Assembly (NCBI RefSeq): GCF_000316645.1
Contig: NC_019684.1
Location: forward strand, 1,178,001 to 1,242,000
Reading direction: 5' to 3'
Origin: Nostoc sp. PCC 7524
GTDB taxonomy: Bacteria > Cyanobacteriota > Cyanobacteriia > Cyanobacteriales > Nostocaceae
DNA length: 64,000 nucleotides
The notes below the pieces were generated by a model. It searched no databases and had not been told where the DNA came from. It saw only the letters and a list, made by a program, of their open reading frames with translations. Each line of letters opens with the position of its first letter. Position 1 is the stretch's first letter. The position numbers and the translations under genes are program-made. Shown here piece after piece: positions 1 to 9,080 of this stretch.

Positions 1-242
1 ACTCTACCAGTCTTTTGTATTTTTCACATAACCATCTTGATTGTGAGAAAAATCATGAGATTTTTGCACAGAATATGGAAGCATATCTAGCAGAGATTCA
101 GACAGATACGACAGAGTATAAGCAGATACTTAAAATGATTGACCGTGTTTATAATGCCTTTCATCTCATGTTTAACGGACTGCAACTTTCGATAGAGCCT
201 AATCTAAAAGTTTCAAAAATGCCTAGTTTTGCACTGGCATGA
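1..242 (+). CDS. C-terminal fragment of an unrecognised protein (5' end outside window)
   Basis: The reading frame is open from the left edge of the window to a TGA at 240-242, so about 79 codons are visible and the true start is probably upstream. A TTG at 15 is the first possible internal start. The peptide is hydrophilic and probably helical, with no signal peptide or membrane segment, and ends KMPSFALA. I recognise no family or motif. It could also be a short random ORF, since nothing upstream can be seen. Confidence 0.35.
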   Translation, partial: STSLLYFSHNHLDCEKNHEIFAQNMEAYLAEIQTDTTEYKQILKMIDRVYNAFHLMFNGLQLSIEPNLKVSKMPSFALA

Positions 243-289
243 GGTATGATTTTTCTGTTAGGGAACACCAAAAAATAAATTATTCCAAA

Positions 290-395
290 TTGACGGTTAG
301 TAGGGTGCGTCAGTATCAATAGTTTTTGGTACAGCTAGATTTTCTCGCACTGACGCACCCTAAATTGTGGATATTGTTTTATATGGAAGTCCCTT
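290..395 (-). repeat. MITE-like palindromic element, copy A
   Basis: The core is an inverted repeat, TAGGGTGCGTCAGT ... ACTGACGCACCCTA, at about 301-361. Homology with copy D (35193-35300, reverse orientation) continues outside the arms on both sides: a TTGACGGTTAG flank on the left and a TGGAAGTCCC flank on the right. No transposase is encoded, so it would have to move in trans. The right flank supplies the ATG at 383 used by the next gene. Confidence 0.8.
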
Positions 396-865
396 GTTGG
401 TTTTTGAACAAAAAACAAAGGAAAAGATTTGTGGAATCTCAACTGCCAATAGAACAGATAATCAAAACTCTACAACAGGATTTACCCACACTGTTTGAGA
501 AAGATATATCTTATGATATCTACACCAAAGATATCTATTTTCAAGACCCAGTAAATAAATTCAAATATAAATTTAACTACCGGATTATTTTTTGGACTTT
601 ACGATTTCACGCGCGGCTATTTTTCACAGAAATCTACTTTGATTTACATGAAGTCTATCAATCAGCCGCAGATATAATTACAGCCAAGTGGACAGTGCGC
701 GGTGTTTTGCGTGTCCCTTGGCAAGCACAGATTTTTTTCAATGGTTATTCAACTTATAAACTCAATCAAAATAATTTGATTTACGAGCATATTGACACAT
801 GGGATCGCCAACCCGGTGAAATTCTCCGTCAGTTTTGGCAAAAAGGAGAAGGAAATAGTCATTAG
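383..865 (+). CDS. DUF2358 family protein
   Basis: A protein of 160 residues from the ATG at 383. The segment from about residue 22 to the end fits the cyanobacterial/plant DUF2358 family: a helical start (IEQIIKTLQQDLP), then YDIYTKDIYFQDP, and a beta-rich half with TAKWTVRGVLRVPW and EHIDTWDRQPG. This resembles an NTF2-like cup fold; its biochemical role is not established. The frame stays open upstream to a TTG at 326, but that stretch is MITE sequence, and even the ATG-GAA-GTC-CCT start lies in the MITE flank. The domain itself looks complete. Confidence 0.75.
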   Translation: MEVPCWFLNKKQRKRFVESQLPIEQIIKTLQQDLPTLFEKDISYDIYTKDIYFQDPVNKFKYKFNYRIIFWTLRFHARLFFTEIYFDLHEVYQSAADIITAKWTVRGVLRVPWQAQIFFNGYSTYKLNQNNLIYEHIDTWDRQPGEILRQFWQKGEGNSH

Positions 866-976
866 TCACGTCGCTGCGCTCCGAATTCAAAATTCAAAAT
901 TCAAAATTCAGAAATCCACATTTATCAATAGTTCCAAAATTTGAATCTGTTTCATGATTTTGGTGAATTGCTATTA

Positions 977-1891
977 CTAATCTAAAGACATGACATCATG
1001 AAAATGCTTGTAATCGATATATCGATGTCCGTCACTTGTGTAATGGAAAATATCTACAAATTTACTATTCCAAATAATGTCATGCGCCGCATAGTTGTGA
1101 CGGGCATGAACTACTTGTGATACAGTTTCATCAATACCGCTTAGAGAAACAACAATAGTAGTATTTGTGTTATTTAGTGAGTTGGCTGTCGTGCCATAAA
1201 GAGGGCTAAATTCATCAATTGGGTGCATGATTACCCAACTAAGGGCGAAACTGGGAGTCTGATTTCTGACCAGTTTTAAATCATGAAATCGCCGAATAAA
1301 TTCACCTTCGGCTGTTATTTCGTCGCGCATTAAATAAACTCGCATATGCGCTTCTAAAATGAAATTACGACGTTGATTAGCAGTACGAAACATAAAAGTT
1401 GGTACGCCTTCATGGGGTGTAATTACTGCTGCGCGACTAAACATTACACGGGCTGTAGGGCGGGAAAAACGAGCAAAGGCTAATCCTGTCATCACGGCAA
1501 TTCCTACCAAGCCGATCATTGCTTCTATAGTGACAATAATATTGGCATAGGTTGTTTTAGGATACATTGCACCGTAGCCAATGGATGCTAGGGTTTGCAC
1601 ACTGAAAAAAAAGGCATCAAAAAAAGAGCCAGGGCGGGCGTTAGCAATACAATCTCCACCTGCTAAATAAGCAAGAGCAAATAAGGCATTAATTGCCAGA
1701 TAAAAACTACAAACCAGGATGAAGAAGCCACTCCAGGGAATAGTTAGCAGCAGATGATAGGGATCACGCCAGTAAGAATGCCATGCACCCATACCCAAAA
1801 TTTCAAATTGTCCATTTTGGATTTTAATGTGAATGCGTGAGAGTAGACGTTGTTTCTGTTGTTTAACAGGTTTTTTGAGTGGAAATTTCAT
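977..1891 (-). CDS. KirBac-type inward-rectifier potassium channel
   Basis: Forms a tetrameric K+ channel in the plasma membrane. In order it has: an N-terminal basic segment, an amphipathic slide helix (WRDPYHLLLTIPW), outer helix TM1, a pore helix and selectivity filter (SVQTLASIGYGAMYP; the TxGYG-type filter reads SIGYG), inner helix TM2, and a C-terminal cytoplasmic beta-sandwich of the Kir type beginning near TFMFRTANQRRN. About 304 residues is normal for KirBac. I placed the start at the ATG at 1891; a TTG two codons upstream is also in frame. The gene stands alone and is divergent from the MFS gene. Confidence 0.9.
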   Translation of the reverse strand: MKFPLKKPVKQQKQRLLSRIHIKIQNGQFEILGMGAWHSYWRDPYHLLLTIPWSGFFILVCSFYLAINALFALAYLAGGDCIANARPGSFFDAFFFSVQTLASIGYGAMYPKTTYANIIVTIEAMIGLVGIAVMTGLAFARFSRPTARVMFSRAAVITPHEGVPTFMFRTANQRRNFILEAHMRVYLMRDEITAEGEFIRRFHDLKLVRNQTPSFALSWVIMHPIDEFSPLYGTTANSLNNTNTTIVVSLSGIDETVSQVVHARHNYAAHDIIWNSKFVDIFHYTSDGHRYIDYKHFHDVMSLD

Positions 1892-2015
1892 TGGCAATAT
1901 TCAAAATAATATCCAGTTGTGGTGATTATTTTTCTTGAGAAACCTTGCATTGCAGCGTCTCTACAAGCATAATTATTTTGCTGGAACCGTAATCAATAAA
2001 TATTTCTAATGGCTC

Positions 2016-3194
2016 ATGAATAGAATTTTTTGGATTATTGCATTAGTGGCATTTATTAATTCCCTGAGTTTTACGATTTTAATTCCTATTATCTATCTTT
2101 ATGGCAAACAATTTGGCCTGAGTGATTTTCAGACAAGTTTACTCTTTTCTACCTATGCGATCGCACAATTTTTCGCCACCCCAATCATTGGCAAACTCTC
2201 AGATAGATTTGGGCGTAAGCCTTTACTGATCATTAGTTTAGCTGGGACTGTGATTGCTAATATCCTAGCTGGAACTGCCACAATGGCTGTTGCTCTATTT
2301 TTTGCTCGCTTCTTGGATGGAATCACTGGCGGAAATAATGCTGTTGCTCAGGCGATGATTTCGGATGTGACTGATTCTGAACAACGCGCTCAGGGTTTTG
2401 GCATATATGGGGCAGCAATGGGTTTGGGTTTTGTTTTGGGGCCAGCCACCAGTTTAGCAGCACAGCAGATATCTTTAGGTACGGCGTTTTTGGTTTCGGG
2501 TGGTATTGCGCTGATAGCTCTGGTAATTACTATGTTTGTATTACCAGAAACTATCAAAAATAAAGAGAATCAATCAGACAAAATATTTGATTTAGGTTTA
2601 GATAATTTAATTAAAGGTTTGACTATACCAAAAATTGGTATATTACTGATTATTAATTTTTTTATTGGTACAACTTTCACTATTTTTACTTATGCTTTTC
2701 AACCTTATTTTCTAAATGTATTAGGGCAAAATAGCCAAACTTTGACATTGATGTTTTTAGTATTTGGTGTACTGGGTGTGATTATGCAGACTTGGGGTAT
2801 AAAAATTCTGAGTCAGCGTTTTAGTGAAGTGAAAATATTACTATTAAGTCTGTTTATTAGAAGTTTATCATTTATGTTAATGCCTGTTTGGTCAATTCTG
2901 GGTTATTTCGTAATAGTTAGTATAATTTTTTCATTATTTAATTCTCTAGTGCAACCCATGATTAATACTTTGATTTCTCTCAATGCCAAACCAGAAGAAC
3001 AAGGGACGGCTTTGGGTTTAAATTCATCGTATTTAAGTGTTTCTAATGGAGTTGGGCCTGTAATTGCTGGTATGTTGGTTAGTCAAACCAATCCTATTAC
3101 TTATAGCTATCCTTTATATTTGGCTGGTATTCTCACATTTTTTGTATTACTATTTGCAATAGGAAATCGCAAAAGATATATGCCTAAAAATTAG
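2016..3194 (+). CDS. MFS transporter, multidrug/tetracycline-efflux-like
   Basis: A 392-residue protein with 12 predicted membrane helices, the standard length for a drug:H+ antiporter of the major facilitator superfamily. The loop between helices 2 and 3 carries the family signature GKLSDRFGRKPLL, and helix 5 has the antiporter-type GPATS segment. A charged central loop (ENQSDKIFD) separates the two six-helix halves. Substrate cannot be read from the sequence. It converges with the DUF2382 gene at 3285, with a shared hairpin in between. The A+T-rich codon use is somewhat stronger than in neighbours. Confidence 0.85.
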   Translation: MNRIFWIIALVAFINSLSFTILIPIIYLYGKQFGLSDFQTSLLFSTYAIAQFFATPIIGKLSDRFGRKPLLIISLAGTVIANILAGTATMAVALFFARFLDGITGGNNAVAQAMISDVTDSEQRAQGFGIYGAAMGLGFVLGPATSLAAQQISLGTAFLVSGGIALIALVITMFVLPETIKNKENQSDKIFDLGLDNLIKGLTIPKIGILLIINFFIGTTFTIFTYAFQPYFLNVLGQNSQTLTLMFLVFGVLGVIMQTWGIKILSQRFSEVKILLLSLFIRSLSFMLMPVWSILGYFVIVSIIFSLFNSLVQPMINTLISLNAKPEEQGTALGLNSSYLSVSNGVGPVIAGMLVSQTNPITYSYPLYLAGILTFFVLLFAIGNRKRYMPKN

Positions 3195-3221
3195 AAAAAT
3201 TAAAATAGTTTATAAGATAGC

Positions 3222-3253
3222 AAAACCCCGTCTACTTGCAGAAAACGGGGTTA
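3222..3253. terminator. Bidirectional terminator between convergent genes
   Basis: Inverted repeat AACCCCGT ... ACGGGGTT with a 13-base loop. On the minus strand it is followed by TTTTG, after the stop of the DUF2382 gene; on the plus strand it follows the MFS gene but lacks a clear T run. Confidence 0.7.
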
Positions 3254-3284
3254 TAAGTTAGTAATTATGGTCATCAGAATCAAG

Positions 3285-3809
3285 TTATTTCTCAGACGTT
3301 GGTAATTGACCATGAGAGCAACGGTCAAACCACTCCTGATATTTTTTTTGATGTTCTTCATTGTCTACAGAAATTGACACTAGCACCTGCTGACAACCGT
3401 GAATGCGTTCTAGAGCGATCGCATTCAATAGTAAACTAGCAATTTTAGGGGAAAGAAAACTTCCACTGACTGTTAAGCCACTCAATTGACCAGTAAATTC
3501 TGGGCTTTCAGTTGTTGTTAACTCGATTCCTGTAATTTCTCCTTGGCTTAAATCAATTTCTGCCAATTGTTTATGGTCTGGAGTAATTTGTTCTACAATG
3601 AGTTTCTCCCGTCTTACAGGAACTTGCACCATTTTAGTTTCGATGGCTTTGCGAACAATTACTTCACCAATTTTATGCTTACTACTATTAACTAATAGTT
3701 GTTCCTCCAGCAAGCGAATAAGTTTCTCATCCTCAATTCTGCTTAAATTTGTTTGCAAATCAGTGTTCACTTTTGGCTCAGGTGTTTCTGAAGCTAAATA
3801 TTCAGGCAT
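3285..3809 (-). CDS. DUF2382 domain protein without PRC barrel
   Basis: A 174-residue soluble protein. Residues about 20-75 match the DUF2382 repeat seen in stress-related bacterial proteins: an acidic helix, then HKIGEVIVRKAIETKMVQVP, REKLIVEQI. The remainder is variable and lacks the second DUF2382-like half (the KVVEQETV-type block) found in the two paralogues at 4019 and 5275; it also lacks their N-terminal PRC barrel. Its function is unknown; relatives are often induced by desiccation, salt or nitrogen starvation. It is the third of three same-strand paralogues. Confidence 0.75.
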   Translation of the reverse strand: MPEYLASETPEPKVNTDLQTNLSRIEDEKLIRLLEEQLLVNSSKHKIGEVIVRKAIETKMVQVPVRREKLIVEQITPDHKQLAEIDLSQGEITGIELTTTESPEFTGQLSGLTVSGSFLSPKIASLLLNAIALERIHGCQQVLVSISVDNEEHQKKYQEWFDRCSHGQLPTSEK

Positions 3810-3884
3810 ATCACTAATTATTCAAGTAATCTTATCTTGATTAACTGTCACTATAGTGGGACTTACGCAACTATCATTTTCAGC

Positions 3885-3970
3885 TTGTAGTCAGGACTTT
3901 AGTCGTGATTTTGTTCGCGTAGTAGCATCTCCGTTGGCGCAGTCTTCCCATAGGGTAGTCCTGACTACAA
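3885..3970. repeat. Palindromic intergenic repeat
   Basis: Ends in perfect inverted arms, TTGTAGTCAGGACT and AGTCCTGACTACAA, with an 58-base interior. Fragments of the same arm recur at about 31500 and 51318 (GTAGT(C/A)AGGACTTTAGTCC), so this is a dispersed family. It lies between two DUF2382 genes. Confidence 0.7.
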
Positions 3971-4018
3971 ACAATTAAAATTTTTGTGAAACTTACGTAA
4001 GTCCTGATTGATTAACGA

Positions 4019-4930
4019 TTAACGCTCCTCAATCGGAAGGCCAGGAGCATTTACGTCTAGCTCTTCACGACGAACAGTATCTTCAGCTTGAACGGTTTCT
4101 TGCTCCACAACTTTTTTCACTCTGACTTCTTCCCGTAAAACCGCTTCTTTGCGAATATCAGGGGTTTCTTCATGAAGTTCTACACGAGCAACTTCACCTT
4201 CACGGAAGTTCGCTTCATTAGGAGAAACAACAGTACCAGCATCTTCTGGTGTAACACGTTCAATCACAACTCGTTCTTTTTCCACTGGTACTGCTACCCT
4301 GGCTGTTTGAGTTTCAACGTGTTTACCAACTGTTACTTCTCCAGTTTTCTGACGGCGTTTGTTAGCAACCAACCTTTCCTCGTACAATCTCAGAGTTTCA
4401 TGGTGTGGCTCATGGAGTCCATACAAAGCAGGTTCATGCTCGTATGTATAGGTATCGTGGCTATAATTTGATGTTGTCGTCGGTTGGGAAGTTGCACCTG
4501 TTGTTCTAGGGGATTCAATCGGTGTGGAGGTTTCTAGAGGTGTTGATGTTTCTAAAGGACTGGTGGTGTAGCTAGGACTGCGATATACTCCACGCACCTG
4601 CTCTTCATAGTCGTAGTCAAGACCTGAACGTTCGTTGAACTCTGGTAAATTTTCCGCTTGTTCTCTGGTCATACCAATGGCGTAAACGCGGTTGCTGCTA
4701 TGGTCAATGCGGGAACGACCAACTGGTAATAAGACCTTCTTGCCAAAAATCCAAAAACCTAAGTCAACAACTAAATAGCGGAAATGGCCATCTTCGTCTA
4801 CTAAAACATCGCTAACTGTACCAATCTTTTCGTCAGATCTTTCTGTGTAGACACCAAGGCCTTTGATATCATCTCCTTGAAATGTATCGCGGTAATTGGG
4901 ATCAAATTCTTCTAGTTTGTAAAGTACCAT
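4019..4930 (-). CDS. PRC-barrel plus DUF2382 protein, paralogue 1
   Basis: A 303-residue protein. Residues 1-95 form a PRC-barrel (EKIGTVSDVLVDEDGHFRYL, KKVLLPVGRSRID, VYAIGMTREQ). A Ser/Thr/Pro-rich linker follows (residues about 120-160, with repeated PLETSTP), then a DUF2382 region with the paired blocks RRQKTGEVTVGKHVETQTAR and VREEVRVKKVVEQETV. No signal peptide or membrane segment is present, so it is probably cytoplasmic. The family is stress-linked in cyanobacteria but its biochemical function is unknown. It is closely related to the next gene, pointing to local duplication. Confidence 0.85.
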   Translation of the reverse strand: MVLYKLEEFDPNYRDTFQGDDIKGLGVYTERSDEKIGTVSDVLVDEDGHFRYLVVDLGFWIFGKKVLLPVGRSRIDHSSNRVYAIGMTREQAENLPEFNERSGLDYDYEEQVRGVYRSPSYTTSPLETSTPLETSTPIESPRTTGATSQPTTTSNYSHDTYTYEHEPALYGLHEPHHETLRLYEERLVANKRRQKTGEVTVGKHVETQTARVAVPVEKERVVIERVTPEDAGTVVSPNEANFREGEVARVELHEETPDIRKEAVLREEVRVKKVVEQETVQAEDTVRREELDVNAPGLPIEER

Positions 4931-5274
4931 TTGGTTTTACCTCAATGATTTTATAAAATATCTCCTAATATCTAAACTAAAGATTTATGGTCTAATTTTC
5001 CTCTTTCCCACGACTGAATTAGCTTTATAAAGTAATATCCTAAGTTATAGATTCAGCTAACAAAATATAAAACAGTTGGTCATAATTCATCTTGCCGAGG
5101 TTATCTTCAGCAGAAAAAACCTAAAATCTATTCTGATTAATTTAAGTATATAGATCTTAAATTAAATAATTGCAATGACAGAAATCCAAGCGAAAATGAT
5201 TATTTATCTACTTGCATTTCTGCCATAAAATTAATCCAAAACTCTTATTCAAGGACATCTTGTTACATGATTTC
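4931..5274. other. Intergenic region, no feature recognised
   Basis: A 344-bp A+T-rich gap between the two PRC/DUF2382 paralogues. I see no ORF with coding character, no strong hairpin and no repeat shared with the rest of the window. It should contain the promoter of the 4019-4930 gene. Confidence 0.5.
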
Positions 5275-6114
5275 CTATTGGGGAACTTGAGTTTCATTCA
5301 TTACTAAGTTGCCTGCTGTATCAATATCTAATTCTTCACGACGAATGGTATCCTGTGCTTCCACCGTCTCCTGTTCTACTACTTTTCTGACTCTGATTTC
5401 TTCACGGACAAAAGCTTGTTTACGAATTTCAGGTGTTTCTTCGTACAATTCAATCCTTGCGACTTCCCCCGCTTGAAATTTTACTTCTTTTGGATCTACG
5501 ATTGTTTCTCCTGTTTCTGAAACTCTTGGTCCAACACGCTCAATCACAACACGTTCTTTTTGAATCGGTACTGTCACCCTGGCAGTTTCAGTTTCAATGT
5601 GCTTGCCAACGGCTACTTCTCCGGTTTTAATTCGCTGTTTATTAGCAATTAATCTTTCTTCATATAGTCTAAATGTTTGATGATATGGTTCGTTTAACCC
5701 ATATAAAGCAGGTTCTTTTTGATAGCTGTATGTTTCGCGTTCATACATCATAGTGCTAGTGGGAGAACGAAATACACTACGTACTTTTTCTTCGTAATCT
5801 TCATTAAGAGTTATGTTTTCGTGGTACTCCGGCAAACTTTCTACTTGTTGTTTACTCAGTCCATCGACATAAACACGTTGGGCAGGATAATTAATGCGAG
5901 AAAGACCAATTGGTAGTAAGATGTTCTTATTCACTGAATCTATATCTGTGTGAATAACTAGATAACGAAAACGGCCATTTTGGTCAACTAAAGCGTCAGC
6001 AATTGAGCCAACTCTTACGCCACCTTCAGTATAAAGGTCTAAAGATTTAACATCATCTCCCCCAAAGGTTTCTCGGTAGTTGGGATCAAATTCTTCGAGT
6101 TTATAGAGTGGCAT
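5275..6114 (-). CDS. PRC-barrel plus DUF2382 protein, paralogue 2
   Basis: A 279-residue protein with the same architecture as the 4019-4930 product. Its N-terminus reads MPLYKLEEFDPNYRETFGGD against MVLYKLEEFDPNYRDTFQGD, followed by a PRC-barrel (GSIADALVDQNGRFRYLVIH) and the DUF2382 blocks RIKTGEVAVGKHIETETARV and VREEIRVRKVVEQETVEAQD. The Ser/Thr/Pro linker of paralogue 1 is almost absent, so divergence is mainly in the linker. It is a cytoplasmic stress-type protein of unknown biochemical function. The start is the ATG at 6114; no good Shine-Dalgarno sequence is visible. Confidence 0.85.
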   Translation of the reverse strand: MPLYKLEEFDPNYRETFGGDDVKSLDLYTEGGVRVGSIADALVDQNGRFRYLVIHTDIDSVNKNILLPIGLSRINYPAQRVYVDGLSKQQVESLPEYHENITLNEDYEEKVRSVFRSPTSTMMYERETYSYQKEPALYGLNEPYHQTFRLYEERLIANKQRIKTGEVAVGKHIETETARVTVPIQKERVVIERVGPRVSETGETIVDPKEVKFQAGEVARIELYEETPEIRKQAFVREEIRVRKVVEQETVEAQDTIRREELDIDTAGNLVMNETQVPQ

Positions 6115-6257
6115 ATGCTATTCCTATTTTGTTAAAAAACTATCTATGTTATTAGCCTAAAAATGTTTTTTCTGGTTTACCTCTGGCTGACGACTGAATT
6201 GTCATAGTTGGGAGTAATGGAAGATGGGGTAGCAGGGGAGACAGGGAAACTAATTGC

Positions 6258-8195
6258 CTATTGTGCCGAGGAGGTGATGGCGTTCCGCCCACCGGAGGTG
6301 ATCGCACCACTACCCACAGGTTGTCTGACTTGGGCTTTGACGGCTGCAACAATCGCGTCAGCGTCAATTTTGGCAGCATGAAGCAGTTGTTCTGGTGTAC
6401 CGGAACCTGGCAGATCACGCACGGCTAACTTAATGACTTGTAGTTGTGGCCCGTCGTAGCTGGAAATACCATCAGTACCCGCAAAAGCATCTAAGACAGC
6501 CGCGCCTAATCCACCTTCTGGCCAGTGATCTTCAACAACTACTAAGTTACCTTCTGTATCGTGGGCTGCTTGATGTAGTGTTTGCACATCAATGGGTTTG
6601 ACTGAGTAAGCATCGATGACGCGGACTGTAATCCCTTCATTTTTCAAACGATCATAGGCTTTAAGTGCTTCGTGTAAGGTGATACCTGCACCAATCACCG
6701 TAGCTTCATCTTGGCCAGAAATTCGGAGGACTTTGCTACCGCCAATGGGGAATGCTTCATCTGCACCATAGATGACTGGTGTACTAGCTCGTGTGGTGCG
6801 GAGATAAACTATACCATTGCGATCGCTCATTTGCTCTACTAATTTTGCTGTCTGATTAGCATCACTAGGGTAGAGTACGGTACTACTCCACACAGCACGA
6901 AAAGCCGCTAAATCTTCCAATCCCATCTGGGAAGCGCCATCTTCCCCAATGGATACACCTGCATGAGAACCGACTAACTTAATGTTGGCACGGGAGACAG
7001 CCGCCATGCGAATAAAGTCGTAGGCGCGAGTTAAGAAAGCTGCAAAGCTAGAAGCAAAGGGTTTGTAATCTCGCACTTGCAAACCTACAGCCGCCGCTAC
7101 CATTTGCTGTTCAGCGATGTACATCTCAAAGTATCGCTCTGGGTAAGCTTCCGCGAAATCTTCTGCATAAGTAGAATTACTCACCTCTGCGTCGAGGGCA
7201 ACTACTTGCGGTTGGGCAGCGCCTAGAGCTTTCAGGGCATCACCATAGGCGCGACGAGTTGCTATCTCTGCACCTTTCTCGTAGTTGGGAAGTTGCAAAG
7301 GTTGGGCTGTAGCGATCGTTGCAGGCTGGGCTTGGGTTTCTGGTTGTCTGACTTGAATAGTAATGTGGCGTTCACCACCTAACTCGGCGATCGCTTGCTT
7401 TTCAGCATCGGATTTTAAGGCTTTACCGTGCCAACCACCTAAATCTTCTAGAGAAGCTACCCCTTTACCCTTCTTGGTGCGAGCAATAATTACCGTCGGG
7501 CGATCGTTAATACTCACAGCCGCACTCAAGGCTTGATCTATTTCTATCAAATCATGACCATCAATCTCAATTGCTTGCCAACCAAAGGCTCTGGCTCGAT
7601 TAGCATAAGCTTGGGTGTTCCAGCCTAACTCAGTCTGACCACGTTGACCGAGCCGATTGACATCAATAATGGCAATGAGATTATCTAAGGTATAGTGAGC
7701 CGCATGGTCAAAAGCCTCCCATACTGAACCTTCGGCGGTTTCACTATCACCTAGTAACACCCAGACATTATACGGTAGCTGATCTAAATACTTCCCAGCT
7801 AAAGCTAACCCCACACCAACAGGTAATCCCTGTCCTAGTGAGCCGGTCGCCACATCCACCCAAGGTACAACAGGTGTAGGATGACCTTCTAGGCGACTGC
7901 CAATTTTTCGCAATGACAGTAATTCTTCATCAGTGATCGCTCCCGCAGCTTTATACATAGAGTAAAGCAATGGTGCAGCGTGTCCTTTAGAAATCACAAA
8001 GCGATCGTTATTGGAGTTGTGGGGGTTATCAAAATCGTAGTGGAGATAATTAGATAACAAAACCGCCATCAAATCCGCCGGGGACATTGAAGAAGTCGGA
8101 TGACCGGAACCAGCAACGGTTGTAGCGCGAATACTATCAATTCGCAATTGTTGTGCTAGTTCATACCATTGATTGAGCTGCTCCTGTGTGGTCAT
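6258..8195 (-). CDS. tkt: Transketolase
   Basis: A thiamine-diphosphate enzyme of the Calvin cycle and pentose phosphate pathway, transferring two-carbon ketol units. At 645 residues it is slightly shorter than the usual ~670. The N-terminal TPP domain has GSGHPTSSMSPADLMAVL, KGHAAPLLYSM and the diphosphate-binding GDSETAEGSVWEA ... IDVN. The middle domain begins near ATRRAYGDAL and has SHAGVSIGEDGASQM; the C-terminal domain reads GAGITLHEALKAYD. The GDSE form and overall sequence resemble the archaeal/split-type subgroup rather than the classical cyanobacterial TktA, so it may be a second transketolase. The last ~25 residues are low complexity (VGSGAITSGG). Confidence 0.85.
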   Translation of the reverse strand: MTTQEQLNQWYELAQQLRIDSIRATTVAGSGHPTSSMSPADLMAVLLSNYLHYDFDNPHNSNNDRFVISKGHAAPLLYSMYKAAGAITDEELLSLRKIGSRLEGHPTPVVPWVDVATGSLGQGLPVGVGLALAGKYLDQLPYNVWVLLGDSETAEGSVWEAFDHAAHYTLDNLIAIIDVNRLGQRGQTELGWNTQAYANRARAFGWQAIEIDGHDLIEIDQALSAAVSINDRPTVIIARTKKGKGVASLEDLGGWHGKALKSDAEKQAIAELGGERHITIQVRQPETQAQPATIATAQPLQLPNYEKGAEIATRRAYGDALKALGAAQPQVVALDAEVSNSTYAEDFAEAYPERYFEMYIAEQQMVAAAVGLQVRDYKPFASSFAAFLTRAYDFIRMAAVSRANIKLVGSHAGVSIGEDGASQMGLEDLAAFRAVWSSTVLYPSDANQTAKLVEQMSDRNGIVYLRTTRASTPVIYGADEAFPIGGSKVLRISGQDEATVIGAGITLHEALKAYDRLKNEGITVRVIDAYSVKPIDVQTLHQAAHDTEGNLVVVEDHWPEGGLGAAVLDAFAGTDGISSYDGPQLQVIKLAVRDLPGSGTPEQLLHAAKIDADAIVAAVKAQVRQPVGSGAITSGGRNAITSSAQ

Positions 8196-8298
8196 GATTA
8201 TTTACCTGATTAAAAAGGAATAAGCTAAAAGTTATGAGTGTGCTTTTGTTTTCCTTAAAAATGCTGATAAACCAGTTAAAATATCAGCAATTATCATA

Positions 8299-8452
8299 TA
8301 TAGCAATCTGATTTGATTTCTGAGATTATCTGCATATGCAGGTAATAGCCACTCTTGCAATAGGCAATAGGAAAGAAGGTAGTAAAAGTATACTAAATGT
8401 TGTAAGCGCATAGCCCAGGCTACGCCAACAAAAATCAAATAAAAGTCCTATA
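8299..8452 (-). repeat. MITE-like element, family 2, copy 1
   Basis: A 154-bp element whose ends read TATAG(C)AATC..TTTGATTTCT and, on the other side, AAATCAAATAAAAGTCCTATA. It is an inverted copy of 9081-9224: both contain GTTGGCGTAGCCTG, the block CCTATTGCC, and CAGATAAT..AGAAATCAAA. No ORF or transposase. It lies directly upstream of the transketolase gene. Confidence 0.75.
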
Positions 8453-8613
8453 TTTGACTGAATTAACTACTAGAATTGGCTCTGGAAAAATTTGTATTTA
8501 ATTATTAGTCAATTTCTTGTATAAGATGAGTTAAGGAATGCAGACTGAGCCTGAGCGGAGGATAGACTCAGAGGATGTTTGAAAAGTCCTTAACGAAGTA
8601 TTAAATCAGTTTA

Positions 8614-8735
8614 GATCCCCCTAAATCCACGCCACTTGCTACAAGTCGGGAAACCCGCCCAACGCGGTGGCTCCCTTTAAAAAGGGGGACTTTAATTTTT
8701 ATTCCCCCCCTTTTTAAGGGAGGTTAGGGGGGATC
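8614..8735. repeat. MITE-like element with GATCCCCCTAA ends
   Basis: A 122-bp element with terminal inverted repeats GATCCCCCTAA / TTAGGGGGGATC and an internal palindrome TTTAAAAAGGGGGA ... CCCCCCTTTTTAAGGG. It lacks coding potential and forms a very G+C-rich hairpin in an A+T-rich gap. Repeats of this kind are common in filamentous cyanobacterial genomes. Confidence 0.75.
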
Positions 8736-8983
8736 TGAATGTACTTAAAGTCACAGCCGAACAATTTTCAAACACCCTCTCAATATTACTGAAGCATTGG
8801 TTCGGTTAATTGAAGAGAAAGTTATGCTGTACTATCTTTCAAGCAAACCTTGCATGATTATTAATTGATATTTAGTCTCCAAGAGTTACATTACTATTCT
8901 TGAGTTCAATCTTAAAAGTTAGACTAATAATTACTTCTTTCTAATGGAGTGATCAATATTTCTCTCTCTAGGAAGACAAAAAA

Positions 8984-9058
8984 ATGTCAAAAATAATTAT
9001 TCTAGAGGAAGATATTTTGGGAAATGATTTCCTTGAGGATATTAATTTTGAGGGATAA
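8984..9058 (+). CDS. Possible 24-residue peptide
   Basis: A short ORF, MSKIIILEEDILGNDFLEDI plus four residues, starts at an ATG with AGGAAG eight bases upstream and ends at TAA 9056-9058. It is acidic and has no recognised family. It lies between two inverted MITE copies, so it may be chance. I list it only because the ribosome-binding site is well placed. Confidence 0.2.
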   Translation: MSKIIILEEDILGNDFLEDINFEG

Positions 9059-9080
9059 AATTTTTGATAAAAAATATTTA

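Noticed and set aside
6152..6418. ORF in the transketolase 3' region
   Set aside because: Overlaps the intact transketolase gene in another frame; low-complexity peptide.
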